Source: Plantibacter auratus | GTDB lineage: Bacteria > Actinomycetota > Actinomycetes > Actinomycetales > Microbacteriaceae | DNA: 64,000 bases | Assembly (NCBI RefSeq): GCF_050587365.1 | Contig: NZ_JBOBFV010000001.1 | Location: 1,178,001-1,242,000, forward strand | Direction: 5' to 3' | The notes under the pieces: model-generated | The model's database searches: none | Told to the model about the DNA's origin: nothing | Seen by the model: the letters and a program-made list of their open reading frames with translations, nothing else | Program-made: the position numbers and the translations under genes | Shown here: positions 26,118 to 35,910 of the stretch, piece after piece | Layout of the letters: every line of letters starts with the position of its first letter | Numbering within the stretch: position 1 is the stretch's first letter

Positions 26118-28586
26118 TCAGTCGAGCTTCTCGATGGGCGCGATCTTGATCAGCAGCTTCTTCGCTCCGGCTGACTCGAACTGGACATGGGCGATGCGCT
26201 TCGCGCCTTCACCGGTCACCGCGTTCACCCGGCCCGGTCCGAAGTCGGCGTGGGAGATGCGGTCGCCGGGAACGAGCTCGAGGTCGCCGTTGTCGCGGAC
26301 CTTCGCGGTGATGCGATTGGCCCAGGCCGTCTCCGGCTTGCTCGAACCGCCGGAGAACCGCGTGTCGCCCGCGGAGGCGCCCTCGGGGAGCGAGCGGACC
26401 GACCAGCGGTCGCTCGAGGGGGCACGGCGGGCGTTCAGGGCACGCGACTGCGTGCCACCACGACCGTTGACGTTGCCGGGCGACTGACGCCACTCGATCA
26501 GTTCGGCCGGGATCTCCTGCAGGTAGCGGCTGGGCATGGCGACGGCCGTCTCGCCGTACTGGGCACGCGTCATCGCCAGCGAGAGGTACAGGCGCTTGCG
26601 GGCGCGCGTGATGCCGACGTAGAACAGGCGTCGCTCCTCGGCCGGGCCACCCGGCTCGTTCGCCGACATCCGGTGCGGGAGGAGGTCTTCCTCGATGCCG
26701 GTCAGGAAGACCGCGTCGTACTCGAGGCCCTTCGCCGTGTGCAGGGTCATGAGCGACACGCTGCCCGTCGCGTCGTCGAGGTCGTCGGCCGCGGCGACGA
26801 GCGAGACCTCGGTCAGGAAGTCGACGATGCCGCCGTCGGGGTTGTTCTTGGCGAACTCCTTGGTGACGGCGATGAGCTCGTCGACGTTCTCGGCGCGTGC
26901 CTCATCCTGCGGGTCGCGACTGTTGCGCAGCGAGTCGAGGTAACCGCTCTTCGTCATGAGGAGCGACAGGACGTCGCCGACGGCGGTCGCGGACGCCGTC
27001 GGGCGGTCGGCCGCGGCGGCGTCGTCGAGCGCGGCCTGCGCTTCGTCGAGGAGAGCCGACAGCTGCAGGATCGCGCTCGTGACCTTCGGCCCGAGCCCGA
27101 GGGCGTCGGCGCGCCGCATGGCCTCGCGGAAGGTGACGCCGTTGTTCTCGGCGAAGCTCGCGAGTGCCGTCTCCGTCGCCGGCCCGATGCCACGCTTGGG
27201 CGTGTTCAGGATGCGTCGCAGCGCCATGATGTCGGCCGGGTTCGCGACCGACACGAGGTAGGCGAGGGCGTCCTTGATCTCGGCGCGTTCGTAGAACTTG
27301 GTGCCGCCCATGATCCGGTACGGGAGGGCCGCACGGATGAAGATCTCCTCGAGCGCACGGGTCTGGGCGTTCGTCCGGTAGAACACCGCGATGTCGCTGT
27401 AGGCCGTTCCCGCGTTCCGGAGCTTCTCGATCTCGTCGGCGATGAACTGCGCCTCGTCGTGCCCGGAGTACCCGGTGAAGCCGACGATCTTCTCCCCGTC
27501 GCCGACGGCCGTCCAGAGCTTCTTGTCCTTGCGGTCGAAGTTGTTGGAGATGACCGCGTTCGCCGCCGAGAGGATGTTCTGCGTGGAGCGGTAGTTCTGC
27601 TCGAGCAGCACCACCTTGGCACCCGGGAAGTCGCGCTCGAACTCGGTGATGTTCCGGATGTCGGCCCCGCGGAACGCGTAGATCGACTGGTCCGAGTCAC
27701 CGACGACGGTGAGCGAGGCACCCTCGGTGCGGGTGGTGGCGAGCTGATCCGTGCCGGCCTCAGGCGCGCGGGTGAGCTCCCGGATGAGCGAGTACTGGGC
27801 GTGGTTGGTGTCCTGGTACTCGTCGACGAGGATGTGGCGGAACCGCTGCTGGTACTGCGCCGCGACGTGCGGGAACGCCCGGAAGAGGAACACCGTCTGG
27901 CTGATGAGGTCGTCGAAGTCGAAGGCGTTCGCGTCGGCCAGCGCGCGCGTGTACTTCCGGAAGACCTGCAGGAACACGAGTTCCTGCGGGTCGTTCGTGT
28001 TGATCGTGCGGGAGTACGACTCGACGTCCGACAGCTCGTTCTTGAGCTTCGAGATCTTCGCCGAGGTGTTCGACGGCGTGAAGCCGTATGCGTCGGCCTC
28101 GAGCTCCTTGATGATGCGCTTCAGGAGGGCACGTTGGTCGCCGCTGTCGTAGATCGTGAAGTTCTTGGTGAAGCCGAAGTGCTCGGCCTCGCGGCGGAGG
28201 ATGCGGACGCAGGCGGAGTGGAAGGTGGATATCCACATGCCCTGCGCGGCCTGGCCGACGAGCGCCTGCACCCGCTCGCGCATCTCGGCGGCGGCCTTGT
28301 TGGTGAACGTGATCGCCAGGATCTGGCTCGGCCAGGCCTCCCGCTGCTCGAGCAGCAGCGCAACGCGGCGGGTGAGCACACTCGTCTTGCCGGACCCGGC
28401 ACCGGCGACGATGAGCAGGGCCTGGCCCCGGTACTCCACCGCGATCCGTTGCTGCGGGTTGAGCCCCTCCAGCAGCCGACTCCCGCCGGCACGCTCGTCG
28501 GAGGACGACTCGGGAACGGTTGCCGTGGGCCAGCCGACGATCACCGGTTGCACGGCGTCGGCGTTCGAAGAAGGAGAGCTCGCCAT
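26118..28586 (-). CDS. pcrA: ATP-dependent DNA helicase, UvrD/PcrA type
   Basis: An 822-residue SF1 3'-5' helicase for repair and replication restart. Motifs appear in order: Q motif LNPQQRIAVEY, Walker A AGAGSGKTSVL, TFTNKAAAEM, DEYQDTN, GDSDQSIYAFRGA, EQNYRST, TLHTAKGLEYDAVFL and YVGITRARKRLYLS. The C-terminal RISHADFGPGRV to QFESAGAKKLLIK is the Tudor-like RNA polymerase-binding tail of PcrA. ATG 28586 is chosen; the longer frame adds shadow sequence. Confidence 0.96.
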   Translation of the reverse strand: MASSPSSNADAVQPVIVGWPTATVPESSSDERAGGSRLLEGLNPQQRIAVEYRGQALLIVAGAGSGKTSVLTRRVALLLEQREAWPSQILAITFTNKAAAEMRERVQALVGQAAQGMWISTFHSACVRILRREAEHFGFTKNFTIYDSGDQRALLKRIIKELEADAYGFTPSNTSAKISKLKNELSDVESYSRTINTNDPQELVFLQVFRKYTRALADANAFDFDDLISQTVFLFRAFPHVAAQYQQRFRHILVDEYQDTNHAQYSLIRELTRAPEAGTDQLATTRTEGASLTVVGDSDQSIYAFRGADIRNITEFERDFPGAKVVLLEQNYRSTQNILSAANAVISNNFDRKDKKLWTAVGDGEKIVGFTGYSGHDEAQFIADEIEKLRNAGTAYSDIAVFYRTNAQTRALEEIFIRAALPYRIMGGTKFYERAEIKDALAYLVSVANPADIMALRRILNTPKRGIGPATETALASFAENNGVTFREAMRRADALGLGPKVTSAILQLSALLDEAQAALDDAAAADRPTASATAVGDVLSLLMTKSGYLDSLRNSRDPQDEARAENVDELIAVTKEFAKNNPDGGIVDFLTEVSLVAAADDLDDATGSVSLMTLHTAKGLEYDAVFLTGIEEDLLPHRMSANEPGGPAEERRLFYVGITRARKRLYLSLAMTRAQYGETAVAMPSRYLQEIPAELIEWRQSPGNVNGRGGTQSRALNARRAPSSDRWSVRSLPEGASAGDTRFSGGSSKPETAWANRITAKVRDNGDLELVPGDRISHADFGPGRVNAVTGEGAKRIAHVQFESAGAKKLLIKIAPIEKLD

Positions 28587-28599
28587 ATCGCCTGCAAGT

Positions 28600-29685
28600 C
28601 TAGGCGCTGCCTCCGACATCGCTCGGCCGAGCACCGCCGTCGCGGTGATCCGCACGGTCGCCGACCGCCGACCGCGCGGCGACACCGAGGTCGGCCTGGT
28701 CGACGAAGCAGCCGTCGACCCCTGAGGAGAGCACCAGGACGAACTCCTCGAGCCAGCGGCCGACCGCTGCCGGATCGGACCCGTCCCGGAAGGGTGGCGC
28801 GAGGAACCGGTTCTCGGGGCGGAGCGTCCAGGTGTAGACGCGCAGGCCCACCGCGTGGGCGCGCTCCACGAGGTCCGTCGGGTGTGCGCCGTCGTCGTCG
28901 CCCAGGTCGATGAGCATCGCCTTGTCCACGCTGATGGCGTCGACTTCGAGGGCGAGTGCCGCGAGTCCTGCGTCGGTCATCGCGTCGGCGTAGGACGGGG
29001 CTGAATCCCCCAGCCGGGCGACGAGATCGCTCGGCCTGCCGGACCGCTCGATGAGGTACACGAACTCCGCCTGCACCCGACGGGCCTGCAACGCCATGAG
29101 GACCGACTGCTCGAACGACTCGACGATGAGCGGCTCCGCATCGGGATCGGTGCCGAACTCCAGGGCGGCGAGCTCCTCGGCGAGGAGCCGATCGAGCGGG
29201 AGGCCGATCGACGCGAAGTAGTCGGCGTGCTTCACCTCGGCCACGATGCCGACGGGTCGTCGGTGCGCTTCGGCCGCGCTGCGCACGACCGCGACGAGGT
29301 CGGCGAACCGCAGGATGCCCTCGGTACCGTCGAATCCCGCACTCACCGTCCGTACCTCGGGGATCCGCTCGCGTGCGGTCAGGGTCGACAGCTCGGCCCA
29401 GGTGAAGTCCTCGGTGAACCACCCGGTCAGCTCGTGGCCGTCGACGCGCTTCGTCGTCCGCCGGTCGGCGAACTCCGCTCGGGCGGCGACGTCGGTCGTC
29501 CCGGAGATCTCGTTCTCGTGTCGGACCACGAGGACTCCGTCCTTCGACGCGACGAGATCGGGCTCGACGGCGTCCGCACCGAGCGCGACGGCCAATCGGT
29601 AGGAGGACTCGGTGTGCTCGGGGCGGTAACCGGGAGCCCCGCGGTGTCCGATGACGAGCGGGTTGGGCAGGGAGTCGATGCGCAC
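28600..29685 (-). CDS. Glycerophosphodiester phosphodiesterase
   Basis: A 361-residue GDPD of the GlpQ type. It hydrolyses glycerophosphodiesters to glycerol-3-phosphate and an alcohol. Catalytic pattern: VIGHRGAPGYRPEHT (His14, His24) and AVEPDLVASKDG (metal-binding Glu and Asp), with FVDQADLG at the end. No signal peptide is seen, so it is probably cytoplasmic. A C-terminal polar tail of about 25 residues exceeds the domain. It lies 13 bp upstream of pcrA. Confidence 0.92.
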   Translation of the reverse strand: MRIDSLPNPLVIGHRGAPGYRPEHTESSYRLAVALGADAVEPDLVASKDGVLVVRHENEISGTTDVAARAEFADRRTTKRVDGHELTGWFTEDFTWAELSTLTARERIPEVRTVSAGFDGTEGILRFADLVAVVRSAAEAHRRPVGIVAEVKHADYFASIGLPLDRLLAEELAALEFGTDPDAEPLIVESFEQSVLMALQARRVQAEFVYLIERSGRPSDLVARLGDSAPSYADAMTDAGLAALALEVDAISVDKAMLIDLGDDDGAHPTDLVERAHAVGLRVYTWTLRPENRFLAPPFRDGSDPAAVGRWLEEFVLVLSSGVDGCFVDQADLGVAARSAVGDRADHRDGGARPSDVGGSA

Positions 29686-29873
29686 GCCATCAGCCTAGGA
29701 CGACGCTCCGGCGTGCGCGCAGGGTGCCGGCTGTCAGCCCGCCGCGAACATCGGCGTCCGTTCGGGGTTTTCCACGCGCGACCCGGCTGATTCAAAGGGA
29801 ACTCGGATACTCTGGGTGTCAGCAGCGCCGCTTGGCGCGACACAGCCTCCACGACTGAGAGTAGGAATCAGCC

Positions 29874-30731
29874 ATGGCCCTCGACAATCCCGCGTTCTCG
29901 AAGAACCCGGCATTCGCGAAGCAGGGAGGCGGGACGCTGCAGGCAGCTCAAGCAGCGAACCCCTCGCTGACCGCCGAACAGCTCCGCAAGATGTACGAGC
30001 AGCCCACCGCACCGGCGGGCGTCGGCACCGCCGACCGCATGACGATCGAGAACACGCTCGTCAAGACCCTCGGCTCGTTCGCCGTCCTCGTCGTGTTCGC
30101 CGTCATCTCCTGGATGTGGACGACCTCCCTCCTGCAGGCAGGCAGCGGCTACGCCCTCCCCATGATCATCGGCATGATCGGCGGCCTCGGCCTCGGTCTC
30201 GTCAACTCCTTCAAGAAGGAGCCGGTCCCGGCGCTCATCCTCGGGTACGCGGTCTTCCAGGGACTCTTCGTCGGTGGCATCTCGCGCGTCTTCGAGGCGA
30301 ACCCGGCCTGGTCCGGCGTCGTCGTCCAGGCGGTCCTCGCGACCCTCGCCGTCGTCGGCGTGACCCTCGCCCTCTTCGCGAGCGGCAAGGTCCGCGCCTC
30401 GAAGAAGCTGACGAAGGTCTTCCTCGTCGCCATCATCGGCTACGGCGTCTTCCAGCTCCTCAACCTCGTGCTCATGTTCACGGGCGTGCTGAACAACCCG
30501 TTCGGCCTCTACGGCGCGACGATCTTCGGCATCCCGCTCGGGATCGTCATCGGCATCTTCGCGGTGCTGATGGGTGCGTACTCGCTGGTGCTCGACTTCG
30601 ACTTCATCCAGCGTGGCGTGCAGAACCGCGCACCCGCAAAGTACGGCTGGACCGGCGCCTTCGGCATCATGGTCACGGTCATCTGGATCTACGTCGAGAT
30701 CCTGCGTCTGCTGGCCATCTCCCGCAACTAG
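29874..30731 (+). CDS. Bax inhibitor-1/YccA family membrane protein
   Basis: A 285-residue protein with seven hydrophobic segments after a 55-residue soluble N-terminus (FSKNPAFAKQGGG, MYEQPTAPAG). Both the N-terminal repeats of NPAF and the C-terminal FDFIQRGVQNRAPAKYGWTGAFG are typical of the actinobacterial YccA-like branch. Likely a pH-sensitive ion-leak protein; the physiological role is not known. AGGA precedes the ATG by eight bases. Confidence 0.9.
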   Translation: MALDNPAFSKNPAFAKQGGGTLQAAQAANPSLTAEQLRKMYEQPTAPAGVGTADRMTIENTLVKTLGSFAVLVVFAVISWMWTTSLLQAGSGYALPMIIGMIGGLGLGLVNSFKKEPVPALILGYAVFQGLFVGGISRVFEANPAWSGVVVQAVLATLAVVGVTLALFASGKVRASKKLTKVFLVAIIGYGVFQLLNLVLMFTGVLNNPFGLYGATIFGIPLGIVIGIFAVLMGAYSLVLDFDFIQRGVQNRAPAKYGWTGAFGIMVTVIWIYVEILRLLAISRN

Positions 30732-30746
30732 GAGCGCACGCACTGC

Positions 30747-30776
30747 AAGGCCCGTCCCGTTCGCGGGGCGGGCCTT
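30747..30776 (+). terminator. Terminator of the Bax inhibitor-1 gene
   Basis: AAGGCCCGTCCCG pairs with CGGGGCGGGCCTT around a 4-nt TTCG loop (one G-T pair), 15 bases after the stop; the following bases are TCGTCGTT. Confidence 0.8.
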
Positions 30777-30805
30777 CGTCGTTCCCCGGGCCGGTCGAGG
30801 TACTG

Positions 30806-30912
30806 CCCTTCGACAGGCTCAGGGACCGAACCCCTCGGACCGAGGCACCATCCCCGGTCCCACCCACCCCGGTCCCTGAGCCACCCACCCGGTCCCTGAG
30901 CCTGTCGAAGGG
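30806..30912. repeat. Inverted repeat element with 23-bp arms between two convergent terminators
   Basis: The arm at 30806-30828 (CCCTTCGACAGGCTCAGGGA and three more bases) is the exact reverse complement of 30890-30912. Between them is a partial third copy, GGTCCCTGAGCC at 30871-30882, repeated with its preceding ACCCACCC. This is a REP-like intergenic sequence lying exactly between the terminators of two convergent genes. I recall similar CTTCGACAGGCTCAGGG repeats as common in related genomes. Confidence 0.8.
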
Positions 30913-30922
30913 CGCGGACGAT

Positions 30923-30954
30923 GGAAGGCCGCCCCGCGAACGGGACGGCCTTCC
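30923..30954 (-). terminator. guaA terminator
   Basis: GGAAGGCCG and CGGCCTTCC form the stem base with a second CCG/CGG stem inside and a CGAA loop, 17 bases past the guaA stop. Confidence 0.8.
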
Positions 30955-30971
30955 GATGACTCAGGGAGCGA

Positions 30972-32572
<1,601 letters not shown>

Positions 32573-32576
<4 letters not shown>

Positions 32577-33016
32577 TGCATGGACTCCACGGGTTCGGCG
32601 GCCGCTGCTGCTTCGCGGCCGGAGAGGTAGCCCTTCACTTCCCGCGGGATGCGGCTCTCGAAGAAGAAGGACAGGAACGGGATGATGCCGCCGAGCGCGA
32701 GCCAGAGCAGACGCAGGACGTTCCACCGCATGAGGCTCCAGAGCCGGAACGCGGCGAACAGGTACACGACGTAGAACCAGCCGTGGATGATGAGGATGCC
32801 CGTGCTGAGGTTGACCGCGGTGGCGGTGCCGGAGGGCACGAAGGCGAGGAAGCCGTAAGCACCGCCGAGCTCGAGCTCGAGGCCGAACGCGTACTTCATG
32901 AGCATCTCGGCGCAGAGCGACAGGAGCAGCACACCGGTGATGGGGGCGGCCACCTGGTAGAACTTCAGCGCGCCTCGGATCGCGGGAAACGTCGACGGTT
33001 TCGGCTGGAGGGGCAT
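32573..33016 (-). CDS. DUF3817 membrane protein
   Basis: A 147-residue protein with about four hydrophobic segments and the DUF3817 pattern: IRGALKFYQVAAPITGVLLL at the start and HGWFYVVYLFAAFRLWSLMRW in the middle. No biochemical role is known. It is translationally coupled to guaA. Confidence 0.88.
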
Positions 33017-33053
33017 GCCCCCATCTTACCCGCGGCCGCCAGGCGACCGGACA

Positions 33054-33830
33054 TCACTGACGGAGCGCTGCGGCCTCCTCCTCGGCGTCCTCGAGCTCCT
33101 CGATCTCGCGCTCCCAGGCGTCCTTGGCGAGCCGGAACCAGAGGAACACGGCGAAGCACGCGAAGACGACCCACTCGGCCGCGTAGAAGATGTTCAACCA
33201 GTTGAGCTGGATCTCCTGGCTGGGCGCGGGCGACGAGATGGGCTCGAGTCCCTCGACGGCGACGTCGTCCACGACGAACGCGCTGAACACCCGCAGGCCG
33301 TCGGCGTCGTTCCAGCGGTTCAGCAGTGCGGCGACCGACATGTTGTCGAGGTCGGTCGGTGCGGCGTCCGCTGCCGGCTCCTCCGGGCCCTCCGGCGGGT
33401 TCAGCCGCCCTTCGAGCTCGACGGCGCCGGTGGGGGCGTCAGCGTTCAACGCCTCGGCGACGCGGTCGGCGGTCTCGCGGTCCTTCGTCCAGCCGAGCGC
33501 GACCGCGAGGCCGGCCTGGTCGGGGCGGTCCGTCGCGAGGTGGCCCGTCACCCAGTACCCGAGCGTGCCGTCGTTCACCCGGTTGCCCACCACGAGGTAG
33601 TCCTCCGGCACCCAGGTTCCCGACACGCTCACCCGCTGACCGGCGTCCGCCTCTCGGATCCCCACACCCGGTTCGAGGACGTCCGCGAGCGGCCTGACCG
33701 ACTCGGTCTCGGTCGGCACCACCTGCCCGGATTCGATGGCGCGTGCGAGCTGCCACTGCCCGAGCGCGGCGAACGCGCCCGCGACGGCGAGACAGAGGAC
33801 GAGGACGCCGATCCACCGGGGACGCAGCAT
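33054..33830 (-). CDS. SURF1 family cytochrome oxidase biogenesis protein
   Basis: A 258-residue protein with one N-terminal (about 7-26) and one C-terminal (about 215-232) membrane helix around an extracytoplasmic domain, the SURF1 layout. GQWQLARAIE and WVTGHLATDR, GWTKDRETA and WLNIFYAAEWVVFA are family segments. It should assist assembly of aa3-type cytochrome c oxidase. The central domain carries a Pro/Glu/Ala-rich insertion. Confidence 0.88.
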   Translation of the reverse strand: MLRPRWIGVLVLCLAVAGAFAALGQWQLARAIESGQVVPTETESVRPLADVLEPGVGIREADAGQRVSVSGTWVPEDYLVVGNRVNDGTLGYWVTGHLATDRPDQAGLAVALGWTKDRETADRVAEALNADAPTGAVELEGRLNPPEGPEEPAADAAPTDLDNMSVAALLNRWNDADGLRVFSAFVVDDVAVEGLEPISSPAPSQEIQLNWLNIFYAAEWVVFACFAVFLWFRLAKDAWEREIEELEDAEEEAAALRQ

Positions 33831-33894
33831 GACGGAGCGGAGCGTCGGACGGACCTGTCCGTGGTTGTCGGGGCCTGGTGCCGACGGGGCGGTG

Positions 33895-35271
33895 CTAGTA
33901 ATCGGGCTCTCGCTTTCGTGCTGGTGGTTCCTGGTCGTTCATGGCCTGTTCGACGAGTCGGTCGATGGCCGCCTGATCGGTGTCGGCGGGCGTCGTGTCC
34001 TGGTCGTCGCCTGCACCCTCGACGAGCGCGATGGCCTCCTCCGCCGTCGTGTCGACCTGCTCAGCTCGGCGCGCCTTCCGGCGACGCGGACGCAGGATGA
34101 CGGCGCCGATCTGCTCGGAGCGACCGGCGACGATCGGGCCCATCACGGCCATGATGAGCACGTAGAGCCCGGCGAACGGCTGGATGAGCGGATTGAGCCC
34201 CGCGCTCAGCGAGAGCGTCGCGAGGATGAGGGCGAACTCGCCGCGATTCTGCAGGATGACCGCGGCGTTGATTCCGGCTTGCGGCCCGAGTCCGTTGAGC
34301 CAGGCGACGAACTGACCGGCCAGGACGTTGAGGACCACCGTCATGAGGACGGCGAGGAGCACCGGGACGAGGACGCTGCCGAACTTCGTCGCGTCGAGCG
34401 CGAGCCCGAAGTTCAGGAAGAAGAACGCACCGAACACGTCGCGGAGCGGGATCGCGATCTGCTCGATCTTGTTGCGGAACCGGGTGGCACCGAGGACCAG
34501 GCCGATGAGGAAGGCGCCGATCGCGTCGGTGACCCCCAGGAGCTCGCCGATCCCGCCGAACGCGACCGCGAGGCCGAAGAAGAGGATCGTGAAGAGCTCG
34601 TCGTCCTTGGTGCGGAACAGCCGCGACACGAACCGACCGCCGAACCGGGCGATCGCGAACATCACGAGGATGAACGTGAAGGCGATCGCGAGCTTGCCGA
34701 TGACCGGCCACACCTCGGTCTCGCCGCTCAGGACGACACCGACGATGGCGAGGTAGATCGCGATGAAGATGTCCTCCACCACGGTGACGCCCAGGATCAT
34801 CGGCGTCTCGTCGTTCGTCAGGCGTTTGAGCTCGATGAGGAGCTTCGTGACGATCGCGCTCGAGCTCGTCGCCGTGATGCCGGCGATGATGAGCGCCTCC
34901 CGCGTGCCCCACCCGACCAGGAACCCGAACACCAGCCCGGCGGCCATGTTGACGAGGATGTAGGAGCCGCCGGAGACGATGAGCTTTCCGGCGTTGCCGA
35001 AGAACTCGTCTTGATCGAACTCCAGGCCGAGGTTGAACAGCAGGAGCACGAGGCCGAAGACGGCGATGAGTTCGATCTGCGCGCTGGCGAAGTCGAGCGG
35101 GAACCAGCCCGTGTACGGACTCGCCAGCAGGCCGACGAGCATGTAGACGGGGATCGACGGGAGGCCGATCAGCTTGCCGAGGCGGCCGAGGATGTAGGCG
35201 ATGACGAACAGGACGCCGAGGATGAGCAGATCCTGGCCGAGGTGGGGGTTGTCGGTCGCGGCGTGCAGCAT
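33895..35271 (-). CDS. Monovalent cation:proton antiporter (CPA2, KhtU-like)
   Basis: A 458-residue transporter with about 12 hydrophobic segments and a cytoplasmic C-terminus. CPA2 features include LGRLGKLIGLPSIPVYMLVG, LFNLGLEFD, ITATSSSAIVTKLL and GFLVGW, and ILQNRGEFALILATLS. It probably exchanges potassium for protons. It lies 2 bp behind a KhtT-like regulatory subunit gene, which supports the KhtTU assignment. Confidence 0.88.
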   Translation of the reverse strand: MLHAATDNPHLGQDLLILGVLFVIAYILGRLGKLIGLPSIPVYMLVGLLASPYTGWFPLDFASAQIELIAVFGLVLLLFNLGLEFDQDEFFGNAGKLIVSGGSYILVNMAAGLVFGFLVGWGTREALIIAGITATSSSAIVTKLLIELKRLTNDETPMILGVTVVEDIFIAIYLAIVGVVLSGETEVWPVIGKLAIAFTFILVMFAIARFGGRFVSRLFRTKDDELFTILFFGLAVAFGGIGELLGVTDAIGAFLIGLVLGATRFRNKIEQIAIPLRDVFGAFFFLNFGLALDATKFGSVLVPVLLAVLMTVVLNVLAGQFVAWLNGLGPQAGINAAVILQNRGEFALILATLSLSAGLNPLIQPFAGLYVLIMAVMGPIVAGRSEQIGAVILRPRRRKARRAEQVDTTAEEAIALVEGAGDDQDTTPADTDQAAIDRLVEQAMNDQEPPARKREPDY

Positions 35272-35273
35272 GC

Positions 35274-35801
35274 CTACCCTCCGGGCGGAGCGTCGACGGC
35301 GACCTTCTTGACGGCGCCCGAACGGAAGTAGGCGAAGGCCTTGGCGACCTTCTCGGGACTGCCCGCGACGACGAGGGTGTCTCCCGGGAAGACCCGGAAG
35401 TCCGCAGCAGGGGCCGGGTTGGCGGAGTCGCCGCGCACGACTGCGACGACGGTCAGCCCGACCATACCCTTCTCGGCGGGGTTGCCGAGCGGCTGCCCGG
35501 CGATGTGGTCTTCGTAGTCGACGGTGAACCAGTCGATGCTGAGCCCGGGGATCTGGTCGAGCGCGCTGAGCGACTCGGTGATCTGCGTGCCACCGAGGAG
35601 TTCGGCCAGCGTGTGCGCCTCGTCCTCGTTGAGCCGGAGCGACACCTTGCCGGCATCGGCACCGTCCTCGTGGTCGGCGAAGGTGATGAGGTCGCTGTGG
35701 CCGGACCGGTGGGCGATGACGCCGACCTTGCCGCCGTCGTCCGTGACGAAGGTGTGGAGCACACCGACCCCGGGAAGTTTGACCCGCCGAACATCCACCA
35801 T
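35274..35801 (-). CDS. Antiporter regulatory subunit with RCK_C (TrkA-C) domain, KhtT-like
   Basis: A 175-residue soluble protein. The N-terminal part (MVDVRRVKLPGVGVLHTF) is the KhtT-type domain, and the C-terminal RCK_C domain spans about 90-160 (VAVVRGDSANPAPAADFRVFPGDTLVVAGSPE). Such domains sense nucleotides or potassium and gate the antiporter encoded immediately downstream. Confidence 0.88.
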   Translation of the reverse strand: MVDVRRVKLPGVGVLHTFVTDDGGKVGVIAHRSGHSDLITFADHEDGADAGKVSLRLNEDEAHTLAELLGGTQITESLSALDQIPGLSIDWFTVDYEDHIAGQPLGNPAEKGMVGLTVVAVVRGDSANPAPAADFRVFPGDTLVVAGSPEKVAKAFAYFRSGAVKKVAVDAPPGG

Positions 35802-35872
35802 GGCTGTACTCCTCAGGCTTGTTGTGGCAGTCCTCCTAGTCTATCCGCCACACCTGGCCCGCTCGCCCGAGG

Positions 35873-35896
35873 CGCCCGCAGCCGTTGCGCTGCGGG
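35873..35896 (-). terminator. glpD terminator
   Basis: GCCCGCAGC and GCTGCGGGC pair around a 6-nt loop, 14 bases after the glpD stop. Confidence 0.7.
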
Positions 35897-35910
35897 CGAT
35901 CACCGCCGGT

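Noticed and set aside
26187..28913. 908-codon open frame on + opposite pcrA
   Set aside because: Shadow frame of a helicase with all SF1 motifs; it lacks any recognisable domain.
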